Below, in pieces: positions 44,050-53,730 of a DNA stretch of 64,000 bases. Source of the DNA: Acidimicrobiales bacterium. GTDB taxonomy: Bacteria > Actinomycetota > Acidimicrobiia > Acidimicrobiales > SZUA-35. Within the stretch, counting starts at the first letter, position 1, and every line of letters begins with the position of its first letter. The notes below the pieces were generated by a model that worked only from the letters and a program-made list of their open reading frames with translations, was not told the origin of the DNA and did not search any database. Made by a program: the position numbers and the translations under genes. The stretch is from assembly GCA_028285495.1 (NCBI GenBank), contig JANQPB010000026.1:64001-128000 (forward strand), in the 5' to 3' direction.

Positions 44050-45195
44050 TCACTCGTCGCGATGGATCCTGACGTCGTGGCCGACCTTGCCCCCTCGCTG
44101 GACGTAGATCTCGTCCGGGCGGTACGGGATGGTCCCGGTGGTGCTCTCGATCGTCTGGGCCACGCCGGTCGACGCCGCTAGCTGCGCCTTCACCATCACC
44201 TCGAGACAGTGGTAGGCGTGGCTCGGCTGGATGAGCAGGTCGATGCCGTCGATCAGGCAGTCGACCAGGTGCCGGAGGCCGGCCGTCCACGGCCAGTGGG
44301 TGTCGACCTCGCCGTACTGGGTCCAGCCCGGCCGGTCGTTGTGGGCGATCTCGTAGCCCTCTGGCGCCCAGTCGTCGCCGAGCATCTGCACCACTCCGTT
44401 CAAGCCGTAGAGCTCGATGGCCGGGGACCGGTAGTCCTGCATGGTGAACCCGGTGGTGACGACCGCGAACCGGGCGTCGCCGAAGTCGAGCAGGATCTGG
44501 TAGTTGTCGTAGTTCTCGACCTTGATCAACTCGCCCTCGACCACCCGCTCCGGGATCGCGGTCCCGGCCAGCGCCGTCACCCGTCGCACCGGTCCCATCA
44601 GCCCGGTCAGCGAGGTGATGTTGTAGACGCCGAGATCGAACAGCGGTCCGCCTCCGGTCCGGTAGTACCACGCGCCCCAGTCCGGTCCGGCCCAGCCATA
44701 GCGGGCCCTGGCCGACAGCACCGGCCCGATCTCACCATCGTCGACGACCCGCTTCCAGAGCGCCCGGTAGGTCGGGCTGAGCACGACATGGGGGGCGCAG
44801 ACCAGGAGTTGGGGCACGGCCGCAGCCTGTTCGACCAGCGCCGCCGCCTCCTCCAGGGTCACCGCCATCGGCTTCTCGACCAGGACGTGCTTGCCAGCGG
44901 TCAGGGCGGCCGACGCGATCTCGCCGTGGTACGGCATCGACGTCAGCACGACCACCGCATCGACGTCGTCGCGGGCCAACACATCCCGGTGGTCGGTGGT
45001 GAACGGAGCGTCCCGCCCGAGGAAGCGCCCGACTCGACCGGCTCGCGCCGGCTCGGTGTCACAGGTGACGACGACCTCGAGCCGCTCCTCGTAGATCAGC
45101 TCCCGCATCAGCGCGGCATAGGGCTCGAAGACACTGCCGAGGCCGATGATGCCGAGGCGGACATGATCGAGGCGATCGGGAACGGAATCGGTCAT
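44050..45195 (-). CDS. Gfo/Idh/MocA-family oxidoreductase
   Basis: 381 residues. N-terminal Rossmann fold with GLGSVFEPY (about 18-26), EKPMAVTLEEA and a C-terminal alpha/beta domain starting near 130, with ARYGWAGPDWGAWYYRTGGG. The family oxidises or reduces sugars and sugar derivatives with NAD(P). Last gene of the sugar ABC operon, 34 bases after the NagB-like gene. Confidence 0.92.
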   Translation of the reverse strand: MTDSVPDRLDHVRLGIIGLGSVFEPYAALMRELIYEERLEVVVTCDTEPARAGRVGRFLGRDAPFTTDHRDVLARDDVDAVVVLTSMPYHGEIASAALTAGKHVLVEKPMAVTLEEAAALVEQAAAVPQLLVCAPHVVLSPTYRALWKRVVDDGEIGPVLSARARYGWAGPDWGAWYYRTGGGPLFDLGVYNITSLTGLMGPVRRVTALAGTAIPERVVEGELIKVENYDNYQILLDFGDARFAVVTTGFTMQDYRSPAIELYGLNGVVQMLGDDWAPEGYEIAHNDRPGWTQYGEVDTHWPWTAGLRHLVDCLIDGIDLLIQPSHAYHCLEVMVKAQLAASTGVAQTIESTTGTIPYRPDEIYVQRGGKVGHDVRIHRDE

Positions 45196-45229
45196 GGTCG
45201 GATCTCTCCTTGCTCACCACGGGCGAGCG

Positions 45230-46027
45230 TCATGCGCCACCTCGGGCGGCGGCGTCGGTGAGGATGCTGGCGTTGGTGCAGCGATGGATGAAGGTGGCTG
45301 GCCAGGTCGGGTCGTAGGCCGAGGCCCGCCTGACGCGACGGAGTGACTCCGCCTTGTCGGTGCCGGTCAGGACCAGGCGCACTTGGCGTGACAACCGACG
45401 GATCGTGCCGAGCCCGACCGAGACACCCCGAGTCGGCACGTCGTCGATCGAGTCGAAACCCGGAAACGTCACCAGGTTGTCGGCCCGGGTCGAGTCGGCC
45501 AGATCCACCACCGATGTGGCTCCAGACGGGTCGCTTCCCGGCCCGCAGAAGGCGACGTGTCCGTCCGACGCCCCGCTGGCCACGACGAACAGATCGATGC
45601 CACCGGCCTCGGCCAACCGATCGTCGTAGCCGGCCGGGTCGGTCGGGTCGGGGAACCAGATCGAGCCGGCCGGGATCGAACGCTCGGGCGGCAGGTGCCG
45701 GTTGACGACCAGGCGGATGTCGTGCTCGGCGAAGCGTCGGCACGAGTAGTGGGCGTCGCTCGGGGCGAGGGTCGGTCCGGGCACCCCGGGCCGGAGGTAC
45801 TCGTCCATCATCACGATGATGACATTCGAGCAGTCGATCGGGCGCTCGCAGCACCTGGCGCTCAGCGCCTCGAAGATCGGCTTCGGTGTCCGTCCGCCCG
45901 GGCAGCCCAACAGGTACGGCCGCCCCGCGTCGGCGCTGCTGGCGATCCCGTCGACGATGCTGGCCGCCACCGATGCGCCGAGCGCGGCCGCGCTGTCGAA
46001 CGGTTCCTCCACCGCTGCGCTCACCAT
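45230..46027 (-). CDS. NagB-like sugar-phosphate isomerase/deaminase
   Basis: 265 residues. YLLGCPGGRTPKPIF (about 38-52), MMDEYL (general-base Asp region) and SDGHVAFCGPGSD correspond to the NagB/6-phosphogluconolactonase fold. The His that normally sits in GIGxDGHIAFNEP is kept (DGHVAF), while the flanking residues differ from true NagB. Possible role: isomerise or deaminate a phosphorylated sugar made by the ROK kinase encoded nearby (inference). Confidence 0.8.
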   Translation of the reverse strand: MVSAAVEEPFDSAAALGASVAASIVDGIASSADAGRPYLLGCPGGRTPKPIFEALSARCCERPIDCSNVIIVMMDEYLRPGVPGPTLAPSDAHYSCRRFAEHDIRLVVNRHLPPERSIPAGSIWFPDPTDPAGYDDRLAEAGGIDLFVVASGASDGHVAFCGPGSDPSGATSVVDLADSTRADNLVTFPGFDSIDDVPTRGVSVGLGTIRRLSRQVRLVLTGTDKAESLRRVRRASAYDPTWPATFIHRCTNASILTDAAARGGA

Positions 46028-46034
46028 CGACGGG

Positions 46035-46865
46035 TCAACCCTTCTCGGCCCCGGCCGTCATGCCCTGGGTGAACCGGCGCTGCAGCAACACGTACATGAC
46101 GAGGACCGGGATGGCGACGATCAGGGCGGCGGCGGCGATGACCGCGGGATCGGCGTTGCGCCGCTGCCCGGCGAAGAACGACAGCGCCAGCGGAGCGGTC
46201 TGGGCCGACTCGTTCTGGGGCACGAGGACCAGGGCCAGGAGGAAGTCGTTCCAGGCGAAGAGGAACAGCAGGGCCGAGAGGGAGAGGGTCGCCGGCTTGA
46301 TGATCGGGACGAGCACCCGCCAGAGCACGTCCCAACTGGTGGCCCCGTCGATGGTGGCGGCCTCGACGATCGAGCCCTGCTGCGACTCGAACGCGGTCCG
46401 CATCCAGAACGTGCCGAACGAGACGCTGAACCCGATCTGGGGCAGGATCAACGCCCACCACGAATCGATCAGCCCGAGGTCCCGAAAGCCGAAGAACAGC
46501 GGGATGATCAGCGCTTCATATGGCAGCATGAGGCCAGCCAACAGGATGATGAACAGGCCGTTCTTGAGCGGGAACCGGAGGGTGGCGAAGGCGTAGCCAG
46601 ACAGGATCGAGCAGACCACGCTGGCCACGACGACCGATGTGGCCACGATCAGGCTCGACAACAGGGCCTGGCCGAATCCCCCACGTTCCCAGGCCGTGGC
46701 GAAGTTCTCGAACGAGACCGAGCTGGGGATGGTGAACCCGCTGACCCGCTCACCGGGAGGATTGAGGGCCAGGAGGACGATCGACACCAGCGGGTAGAGG
46801 GCGACGAAGGACGCTCCGATCAGGACGAGGTGGATCGTCCGGCGCTCGATCGGGCTCTCGATCAC
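46035..46865 (-). CDS. Sugar ABC permease, MalG type
   Basis: 276 residues from a GTG. Six predicted membrane helices and the EAA motif EAATIDGATSWDVLWRVLVP typical of MalG-type permeases. Partner of the MalF-type permease 31 bases upstream; no ATPase gene is nearby, so a shared MsiK-like ATPase elsewhere is likely. Confidence 0.92.
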   Translation of the reverse strand: MIESPIERRTIHLVLIGASFVALYPLVSIVLLALNPPGERVSGFTIPSSVSFENFATAWERGGFGQALLSSLIVATSVVVASVVCSILSGYAFATLRFPLKNGLFIILLAGLMLPYEALIIPLFFGFRDLGLIDSWWALILPQIGFSVSFGTFWMRTAFESQQGSIVEAATIDGATSWDVLWRVLVPIIKPATLSLSALLFLFAWNDFLLALVLVPQNESAQTAPLALSFFAGQRRNADPAVIAAAALIVAIPVLVMYVLLQRRFTQGMTAGAEKG

Positions 46866-46896
46866 CGCTCTGCATCCTGCGCTGCCGTCCCCGTCA

Positions 46897-47859
46897 TCAG
46901 CTGACGTCCTCTCCTCGTCGCCGGTACCAGAGCACGGCCACGTTGACCAGGAGCAGCTCGATCATCAGGACCACGCCGATGGCAGCCCCGAGACCGACCT
47001 CCCTGGTCTGGAACACCGAACGGTAGATGAACACCGACGGCACCTCGGTGCTGGTGCCAGGCCCGCCCCTCGTCGTCACGAACACCACGTCGAAGTTGCG
47101 GAGGGCGGCGGTGATGGTGACGACGAGCGCAACCGTGATCTCACCACGCAGCGCCGGCAGCGTCACCGCCAGGAACTCGCGGAACGGGTTGGCTCCGTCG
47201 ATCTTGGCCGCCTCGTAGAGATCGTTCGGGATCTTCTGGACCCCGGCGACGAACAACACGAACACCAGCCCGAAGGTGACCCACGTCCCGACGAGCCCGA
47301 GCGAGGGCAGGGCGAAGGTGAAGTCGCCGAGCCAGGCCCGGCTGACCGCGTCGAGCCCGATCAGGTCGAGCCCTCGATTGAGCGGACCGTCGGGGGCATA
47401 GATCCACCGCCAGGCAACGGCGACGACGGTGAGTGGGAGGATCGTCGGCACGAAGAGGACGGCCCGGAACCAGGCCTGGCCGCGAACCCGGACCCGAACC
47501 ATCAGCCCGACGATCAGCAGAGCGAGCGAGATCGGCAGGACGGCATAGAAGAAGATGAGCACCAGCGAGTGCTGGAGCGCTTCCCGGATCTTGGCGTCGG
47601 TGAAGACGCTGGCGTAGTTGTCGAGGCCGATGAAGGTGCGGTCGGTGATGCCGTTCCACTCGTGGAGCGACAGGATGAACGTCTGGACCAGCGGCACCAA
47701 CGCGAAGGCGGTGAAGAACGCAAACGCCGGGAGCAGGTAGAGGAAGGCGACCGGTTGGGGGCCCCGAAGGGTACGCCGACCGAAGCGACTCGGTCGGCGT
47801 GCCCCCGGGACGCTTACCGAATCACTCGGCAAAGAAGGCTTCCCAGTCGGCCTGGACAT
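46897..47859 (-). CDS. Sugar ABC permease, MalF type
   Basis: 320 residues from the ATG at 47859, which overlaps the lipoprotein gene by 38 bases; a TTG at about 47838 is an alternative start. Cytoplasmic N-terminus then six membrane helices; EAA motif EAAKIDGANPFREFLAVTLP. The second permease gene follows at once. Confidence 0.92.
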   Translation of the reverse strand: MSRPTGKPSLPSDSVSVPGARRPSRFGRRTLRGPQPVAFLYLLPAFAFFTAFALVPLVQTFILSLHEWNGITDRTFIGLDNYASVFTDAKIREALQHSLVLIFFYAVLPISLALLIVGLMVRVRVRGQAWFRAVLFVPTILPLTVVAVAWRWIYAPDGPLNRGLDLIGLDAVSRAWLGDFTFALPSLGLVGTWVTFGLVFVLFVAGVQKIPNDLYEAAKIDGANPFREFLAVTLPALRGEITVALVVTITAALRNFDVVFVTTRGGPGTSTEVPSVFIYRSVFQTREVGLGAAIGVVLMIELLLVNVAVLWYRRRGEDVS

Positions 47860-49183
47860 CGTCGAGGTATTGGGCGGCGTCGATCTGCCCGCCCAACAGC
47901 TCCTGGGTCTTGGCCGTCAGGGTGTTGAACATGGTGTCGGTCGTCCAGTCGGCATAGAGGGTGATGCCGTCGGCCTCGATGACCTGGTTGGCTCCGGCGG
48001 CGACGTCGGCCAGGAGGCCGTCGATCTCCACGGTTACCTCCTGAGCCGGCACCCGTCCGAGCTCCGCCAGTTCGGGGGCGAAGGATGGATCCATCATCAG
48101 GGCGATGAAGGCCGCGCCGAGATCCGGGTGCTCGCTCTTCGAGGTGATGTGCCAGGGCAGGGCCAGGGCCGCGGTCCCTCCGAGGACGCCGCTCGGGCCG
48201 ACCGGCATGGCGAAGTAGCCGACGTTGTCCCCCATGCCCTCCTCGAGCGTGGCCGTGTTCCAGTTGCCGGCGATCATGAACACGCCATCACCGTTGATGA
48301 AGGCGGCCACCGAATCGTCGGAGGCGATCCCGTTCACCCCTTCGGGGAAGTAGCCGTTTTCGGTCCAGGCCACCATCGTCTCAGCGGCCTGTAGCTCCTC
48401 GTCGGTCACGACAGTCGAACCGGGCTCACCGAAGACCCAGTCCCGGATCTCCGGGGCCGGCCGGTAGGCGGCCTGGACCATCCCGTACACGTGCAGGGCC
48501 GGCCAACCCTCGGCGTTGCCGAGCTGGATCGGGACCTCACCGGCGGCAGCCGCGTCGGCCAGGAGCCCCTCGAACTCCTCGAAGGTGGTCGGGAGCTCGC
48601 CGCCGATGGCCGCCAGCTTCTCCTTGTTGTAGTAGACGCCGACGAACTCGGCCACGGCGGAGACACCCCACAGCCTCCCGTTGCCGAAGTCGGTTCCCTC
48701 GTCGTTGAACCGGTACTGGTCCAAGGTGCCCGACCCGAAGGCGTCCTCCCACCCGTAGACCTCGGCGTAGTCGTCGAGAGGGATGATCAGGTCGCCCTGC
48801 ACCAGCAAGCCGTCGATCGTGTAGCCCTGGTTGCCATGGGCGATGTCCGGCGGATCGTCGCTCTGCAGAATGCCGGGGGCGATCTGCATGTAGTCATCGA
48901 AGGCCCGGAGGGTGACCTCGACGGTGACGTTCGGGTACTGCTCCTCGAACAGCTCCTTGGCTCTGGCCAGCGTGGTTTCGTCCCCGGCTTCGGCCAACAC
49001 ACTGAGGGTGACGTCACCGAGATCCTCGAAACCGTCGGTCTGGATCTCGCCAGACGACGCCTCTCCTCCCGTGCCGTCGGCCTCGTCGGAGTCGTCGTCG
49101 CCGCACGCCGCGACGACGAGGGTCAGGGCCACGAGGACCGCAAGGGTTCGACCCAATCGCAACCGCCAGTTGGTGATTCTCAC
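47822..49183 (-). CDS. Extracellular sugar-binding lipoprotein
   Basis: 453 residues from a GTG with AAGGAGA upstream. Lipobox Cys27 (VAAC), short acidic linker, then a family-1 solute-binding fold (RAKELFEEQYPNVTVEVT..., VYYNKEKLAAIGGELPTTFEEF). It supplies an unknown carbohydrate to the permeases downstream. The upstream gap carries TGGTA-type repeats that may bind the divergent GntR regulator. Confidence 0.93.
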   Translation of the reverse strand: MRITNWRLRLGRTLAVLVALTLVVAACGDDDSDEADGTGGEASSGEIQTDGFEDLGDVTLSVLAEAGDETTLARAKELFEEQYPNVTVEVTLRAFDDYMQIAPGILQSDDPPDIAHGNQGYTIDGLLVQGDLIIPLDDYAEVYGWEDAFGSGTLDQYRFNDEGTDFGNGRLWGVSAVAEFVGVYYNKEKLAAIGGELPTTFEEFEGLLADAAAAGEVPIQLGNAEGWPALHVYGMVQAAYRPAPEIRDWVFGEPGSTVVTDEELQAAETMVAWTENGYFPEGVNGIASDDSVAAFINGDGVFMIAGNWNTATLEEGMGDNVGYFAMPVGPSGVLGGTAALALPWHITSKSEHPDLGAAFIALMMDPSFAPELAELGRVPAQEVTVEIDGLLADVAAGANQVIEADGITLYADWTTDTMFNTLTAKTQELLGGQIDAAQYLDDVQADWEAFFAE

Positions 49184-49391
49184 AGTGATTCTCCTTGTTG
49201 GGCGAACTCGGCGACCGCCCTCCCGAACCCCGCCTGGGGTGGCGGGTCCACGGCCTCGACGGGCCCCAGCCCGGTGGACGTCGCGACCTGGGCCGTCGAG
49301 GAGGCTGGACGGTCGATCGCAACGACCGTCCCGACGCCGCCCAGAGCTTGTCGCGAATCGGGCATCGTTCTCACGTCCTCTGCGCCTCCCC

Positions 49392-49411
49392 TGGTAGGGT
49401 TTAACATACCA
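49392..49411. promoter_or_regulatory. Candidate GntR operator, first copy
   Basis: TGGTA (49392-49396) and CATACCA (49405-49411) form an inverted repeat upstream of the sugar-binding lipoprotein. On the minus strand TTGAAC-17-TTAAAC overlaps it, a candidate promoter for the operon. Confidence 0.45.
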
Positions 49412-49452
49412 ATAGTGACCAGTTCAAGCCTTGTCAGCCCAGAACGCACATG

Positions 49453-49461
49453 TGGTATGGT
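49453..49461. promoter_or_regulatory. Candidate GntR operator, second copy, overlapping the gntR -10
   Basis: TGGTATG (49453-49459) is the mirror of CATACCA at 49405. TATGGT (49456-49461) lies 7 bases before the ATG at 49468, suggesting a leaderless, self-repressed gntR transcript. Confidence 0.45.
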
Positions 49462-49467
49462 CGCCGG

Positions 49468-50217
49468 ATGGATGTGCTCGACGTTCCTGCGGTAGATCCC
49501 GCAGCGCCGCAGTCGGCTGCCCTCCAGGCCTATCGCATCCTCGAACGGGCCATGGACAGCCGGGTGCTCGCTCCTGGAAGCAAGCTCCCCTCGGAACGGG
49601 AGCTGGCCAGGCGGCTCGGCGTCAGCCGGTCGACCCTCCGCCATGTGCTGGCTGCCCTCGCCGACTCCAACCTGGTCGAGGCCAGCCCGCAACGGGGTTG
49701 GTTCGTCACCGATGGCCCGATCAGCGATCCACCGAACTCTCTGGTGAGCTTCACCGAGAGCGCCCGGCTGCGGGGCATCCGGGCCGGGGCCAAGGTGCTG
49801 GTCAAGACCATCCGACCCATCACCCTCCCCGAACAGGACGAGTTCCGGGCGGCCCCGGGAACCGACATTCTCGAGATCAGGCGGCTGCGCACCCTCGACG
49901 ACACCCCGGTCAGCCTCGACGTCAGCTGCATCGTCATGGCCAGGGTCCCTGGCATCGAGACCGTCGACCTGGAGGACGCGTCGCTCTACGAGGCCATGGT
50001 CCGCGTCGGCGGGGTGAAGCCGGTCCGGTCCGATTACGCAGTTCACGCCGAGCGAGCCGACGAGGACACCGCTGCGCTGCTCGACATCGCCGTCGGAGCA
50101 CCGGTCCTGGTCGGCCAGGAGCTCACCTACGGTCCAAACGGTGACCGGCTCCTCTCCGCCCACCTGATCTACCGCGGTGACGCCTACACCTTCCGGGCCA
50201 CCCTGTACGACCGATGA
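49468..50217 (+). CDS. GntR/HutC-family regulator of the sugar locus
   Basis: 249 residues from the ATG at 49468. Winged helix: LPSERELARRLGVSRSTLRHVLAAL (about 47-71). A UTRA-type effector domain follows (about 95-245), a class that senses sugar phosphates and similar. Divergent from the importer and overlapping the bicupin gene (ATGA), it probably controls both transcripts. Confidence 0.92.
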   Translation: MDVLDVPAVDPAAPQSAALQAYRILERAMDSRVLAPGSKLPSERELARRLGVSRSTLRHVLAALADSNLVEASPQRGWFVTDGPISDPPNSLVSFTESARLRGIRAGAKVLVKTIRPITLPEQDEFRAAPGTDILEIRRLRTLDDTPVSLDVSCIVMARVPGIETVDLEDASLYEAMVRVGGVKPVRSDYAVHAERADEDTAALLDIAVGAPVLVGQELTYGPNGDRLLSAHLIYRGDAYTFRATLYDR

Positions 50218-51116
50218 GCGTGCCACACGAGGCGATCCCGCCCCGACGCCCGACCCCACGCCCGACCTACGACGAGCCAACCCGACTACCCGCTGGAGAC
50301 AACACCCGCCACATCTGGGGCGACGCCCAATCGGGCTTCGTGATCGACCGGGTCCACCTGTCCTCCGAGAAGCTCCACGTCTTGGAGTTCGCCCTCCCAC
50401 CGGGCGGGAGGTTCGGCCACTCTCCGGAGAACCCGACGATCTTCGCCGCCGACGAGGTGCTCTACGTGCTCGACGGAGCGCTCCTGCTCAGCGACCCGTC
50501 GACCGGGGAGACCCAACGCATCGAGGCCGGCGACGCTGCGTTCTTCGGTCGCGACACGTGGCACCACGGCCGGGCCGGTGGTGATCGCGGCGTCCGGGTC
50601 CTGGAGTTCTTCTCCCCAACCCCGGCGACCGGCGCCTCGAGCACCTACGCCAAGCAGCAGCCCTATCTCGACGCCACGGTCACCATCGACGCTCGGGTCC
50701 TGGGGAGCTGGCCGGTCGAGGCCGGCGAGGTGAGGGTCGAGCATCGCATCACCCCGGTCCGTCGAAACGACGTGGCCTGGGCGACCCGGGGTGAGCTGGA
50801 GTTGGAGTTCATGGCCTCGACCGAGCACCTCACCGTGTTGCGCAGCCACCTCCGCGCCGGTGCATCCTCACCCCCCGAAGAACACCCGGGGGAAGAGTTC
50901 GTCCTCGTACTGTCCGGTCAGCTGATCGTGAACACCCCGACCGCCACCGCCGCCAACTGCCTCTATCTGGAGACCGGAGATGCGGCGGTGATACCGGCCG
51001 GTATGCCCCACTCCTACCTGGCCAGTGGCGATCAGGAATCCGTCTGGCTGACCGGCATCGGACCGGGCTGGGCGACCGTGGACGACATCGGCCCCGGGGC
51101 CGCACCGGCCCCGTGA
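50214..51116 (+). CDS. Bicupin protein
   Basis: 300 residues. Two cupin barrels: the first near 65-130 (GRFGHSPENPTIFAADEVLYVLDG, DTWHHGRAG) and the second near 210-290 (EEHPGEEFVLVLSGQL, IPAGMPHSYLASG) with the metal-binding His/Glu pattern clearer in the second. Might isomerise or dioxygenate the imported sugar, or only bind it. Its start and stop overlap both neighbours. Confidence 0.85.
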   Translation: MSVPHEAIPPRRPTPRPTYDEPTRLPAGDNTRHIWGDAQSGFVIDRVHLSSEKLHVLEFALPPGGRFGHSPENPTIFAADEVLYVLDGALLLSDPSTGETQRIEAGDAAFFGRDTWHHGRAGGDRGVRVLEFFSPTPATGASSTYAKQQPYLDATVTIDARVLGSWPVEAGEVRVEHRITPVRRNDVAWATRGELELEFMASTEHLTVLRSHLRAGASSPPEEHPGEEFVLVLSGQLIVNTPTATAANCLYLETGDAAVIPAGMPHSYLASGDQESVWLTGIGPGWATVDDIGPGAAPAP

Positions 51117-52039
51117 ACCCGGTCGCCATCGGTATCGACGTCGGGGGCACCAAGATCGCCGGGGCACTGATCGAGGTCGACGGCACCGCGATCGGTGAGC
51201 GCGTCGTCCCGACGCCGAGAAACGGCGAGGGGGCGGACCCCGGTGCCGAGGCAACGACCGATCTGGTGCGACAGCTCCTGGCCGAGGCCGACGCCGCCGG
51301 GCGGGACGTCGTGGCCGCTGGTCTCGGTGTTCCCGAGTACGTGACCCCCGACGGCCGGATCGCCAGCAGCGAGGTGTTGGCTTGGCGGCGCGATGATCTG
51401 GACGCACTTCGTGCCCAGCTCGAGCTGATCATCGAGTCCGACGTCCGATGTGCGGCCAGGGCTGAGCGGGTCGTCGGCGACGGCAGTCGCTACGACAGCT
51501 TCCTGTACGTTTCGATCGGCACCGGTATCTCCCACACCCTGTCGATCGGCGATCGACTGGTGACCGGTCATCGGGGTGAGGCGATTGCGCTTGGCGAGGT
51601 CCCGGTCTGCTCCGACATGGCGATCCGGTCCGACTCACCGCTCACCGTCGAGTCGCAGGCCTCGGGACGGGCCATCGCGGAGCACTCGAGCTCCGCCCGG
51701 CGGGCCGACCAGGCCCCACCGTCGACAGACGATGGGCTGGAGAGCAACGACGGAGCCGGGAGGGACGACATCGCGGCGGCGATTGACGACGTGGCGGCGA
51801 GGGCCGGGCGGATCGTGGCTGAGGCCATCGCCACCGTCGTCGGCCTCGTCGACCCGCAGGTGATCATCCTCGGCGGGGGCCTCGGTTCGAGCTCGGGGCC
51901 CTACACCGACTCGTTGATCGAGGAAGCGACCAGGCTGCTGGCCCGCAGACCTGGCGGGCCGGCGGTTCTCCGCAGCGGCCTCGGCAACCGAGGTGGCGTC
52001 ATCGGGGCCGGGCTCACGGTCCACCAGGTGGGCCGATGA
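51113..52039 (+). CDS. ROK-family kinase without the zinc motif
   Basis: 308 residues from a GTG overlapping the bicupin stop. Phosphate-binding IGIDVGGTKIAGALIE at the N-terminus, SDVRCAARAE (catalytic Asp region), SIGTGI and GGGLGSS. The CxCGxxGC zinc site of most ROK proteins is absent, replaced by PVCSDMAIRSDSPLTVESQ. No HTH, so an enzyme rather than a repressor. Likely phosphorylates the imported sugar or amino sugar. Confidence 0.87.
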   Translation: MNPVAIGIDVGGTKIAGALIEVDGTAIGERVVPTPRNGEGADPGAEATTDLVRQLLAEADAAGRDVVAAGLGVPEYVTPDGRIASSEVLAWRRDDLDALRAQLELIIESDVRCAARAERVVGDGSRYDSFLYVSIGTGISHTLSIGDRLVTGHRGEAIALGEVPVCSDMAIRSDSPLTVESQASGRAIAEHSSSARRADQAPPSTDDGLESNDGAGRDDIAAAIDDVAARAGRIVAEAIATVVGLVDPQVIILGGGLGSSSGPYTDSLIEEATRLLARRPGGPAVLRSGLGNRGGVIGAGLTVHQVGR

Positions 52040-52067
52040 GGCACTCGCCCCGCGTGGAGAACCGACG

Positions 52068-52874
52068 ATGAGGCCAGAGCGGAGCTGGCGAAGCCTGCCC
52101 ATCGTGCGCCACCTCCTGGCCTGGCGCCTCCGCACCCTGACCCCCCTCCATGGCGGCGCCGCCAGGGGCACCCCGATCGTTCGGTACTACCAGCACGACT
52201 TCCTCGACCGCTACCGCTCCGACATCCGCGGCCGCTGCCTCGAGATCGGTGCCACCTCCACCGTCAAACGCTACGGCGGTGACGCCGTGACCGAGGCCGA
52301 GGCCTTGGACCTCGCGGCGCACAGCGACGACGTGACCGTGGTCGCCGATCTGAGCCGGGCCGACCATGTGCCCAGCGATCGATACGACTGCTTCCTCAAC
52401 CAGTTCACCATGACGGTCGTCTACGACGTCGAGGCCGCCCTCTACCACGCCATACGCATCCTCAAGCCCGGCGGCGTGCTGCTGATCAACTTCGGCTGTG
52501 TCGACTACTACCTGCACCGTGGACTCGACATGGGCACCGGCGCCCCGCTGTACATGTACAACTGGTTCACTCCTCTCCAGGTCAGGGACATCTTCGGCCG
52601 GCTCGGGCTGAGCGATGACGATGTCCAGGTCCACGTGTACGGCAACCTCATGAGCCGGATCGCCTTCCAGGTCAACCTGTCAGCTGAGGAGCTGACCGAG
52701 CGCGAGCGCGACATCGTCGACCCCGGCCAACCGCTCCTGATCTGTGCTCGAGTCGAGAAACCCCAGGACTGGCGAACCGACAAGCCCACCTACCGGGACC
52801 CGACCTACACCCCAACCGAGGCGCCAGCCTCCCTGCGGGCCGACACCGGCCACTACGGAGACGCGTACCGCTGA
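52068..52874 (+). CDS. SAM-dependent methyltransferase (type 11-like)
   Basis: 268 residues from the ATG at 52068, 28 bases after the ROK gene. Motif I reads CLEIGATSTVKRYGG (about 61-75), weaker than the usual glycine-rich loop; FLNQFTMTVVYDVEAALYHA, ILKPGGVLLINFG follow. Substrate unknown; may belong to the sugar operon or be independent. Confidence 0.8.
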   Translation: MRPERSWRSLPIVRHLLAWRLRTLTPLHGGAARGTPIVRYYQHDFLDRYRSDIRGRCLEIGATSTVKRYGGDAVTEAEALDLAAHSDDVTVVADLSRADHVPSDRYDCFLNQFTMTVVYDVEAALYHAIRILKPGGVLLINFGCVDYYLHRGLDMGTGAPLYMYNWFTPLQVRDIFGRLGLSDDDVQVHVYGNLMSRIAFQVNLSAEELTERERDIVDPGQPLLICARVEKPQDWRTDKPTYRDPTYTPTEAPASLRADTGHYGDAYR

Positions 52875-53421
52875 CTACGAGTGGGTCTGGCGGCAATCGG
52901 GGCGCAGATCACCGGAGAGCAAGGCCCCTCGCCGACTCCTACCATCGGCGCGGTCCGGCATCGCCACCAGTTGCCCACTCGGGATCACCAGTGACCGGCC
53001 TCGGCTCCCACCAACAGTGCCGACGCCGCCGTCCTCCTCCTCGACGCCACCACAGACACCAAGTGGGACGGGACCTGCCGGCGTCCGACCCAGAGGCGCC
53101 TGACCGCACGACCACCAGCAAGCTCGCTCATCCGCCCGACCACCGAACGGCAGAGACCACAGCCCGGAGGTGGTCAGCAAAGCGATATGGACCCCCACGC
53201 CCGCCGGACCAAGCCTGACCGGACCTGACAGCGACTGCGTGCGGGTTCACCTCGTGGGTCGGAGGGGCGTCACGCACCCCAACTCCACACCGCAACGGGA
53301 AATGGGTCCGGTTGGGCAACTCGGCCTGACGAGTCGAGCAGACTGTCGCACCCGTAGCACACCGTACGTGGTCGCGTAATCGAGCGGTTGAGGCGCTCGG
53401 TAACGGCCGGTTACGCCTGGA
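52875..53421. other. 547-base gap without a supportable gene
   Basis: Open frames in both directions are Arg/Pro-rich and lack ribosome sites or family resemblance. No hairpin or repeat stands out. It may be a decayed gene. Confidence 0.45.
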
Positions 53422-53730
53422 TCAGTCGGGGTGCGGCCACCGGTCAGGCCAGATGTCGATGACGTGCACGACCATCGCTCCAGGATCCTCAGACCAGGCG
53501 TCGAGACCTACGAGCAAGTGGTAGCCAGCAACGGTGCGAGCAGCCTCGACGGTGAATCGCCGGATACCTGGCGATCTCTCGATCTCGGGGAGACTCCACC
53601 AGTCGACCAAGGACAGCGCCTCGATCGCCTCGGGCAGATCGTGAGCCCGAAAGACCTCGGCCCGGTCGATTGGCAGCTGTTCGTCGATGCTCGCCGTTGC
53701 GTGATCCGGGATCCGGACCGGTCGGCTCAC
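53422..53730 (-). CDS. Toxin-like partner of a two-gene cassette
   Basis: 102 residues from a GTG that overlaps the stop of the preceding small gene (GTGA). The C-terminal part (RRFTVEAARTVAGYHLLVGL ... VVHVIDIWPD) has the strand pattern of RelE/ParE-type toxins, but I cannot place it in a known family. Size, overlap and order are those of a toxin-antitoxin pair. Confidence 0.5.
   Translation of the reverse strand: MSRPVRIPDHATASIDEQLPIDRAEVFRAHDLPEAIEALSLVDWWSLPEIERSPGIRRFTVEAARTVAGYHLLVGLDAWSEDPGAMVVHVIDIWPDRWPHPD

Noticed and set aside
45816..46904. Gln/Arg/Glu-rich plus-strand frame opposite the sugar permease
   Set aside because: Typical antisense of membrane helices.
52875..53198. 107-codon minus-strand frame after the methyltransferase
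   Set aside because: Gly/Arg-rich, no ribosome site, no recognisable features.
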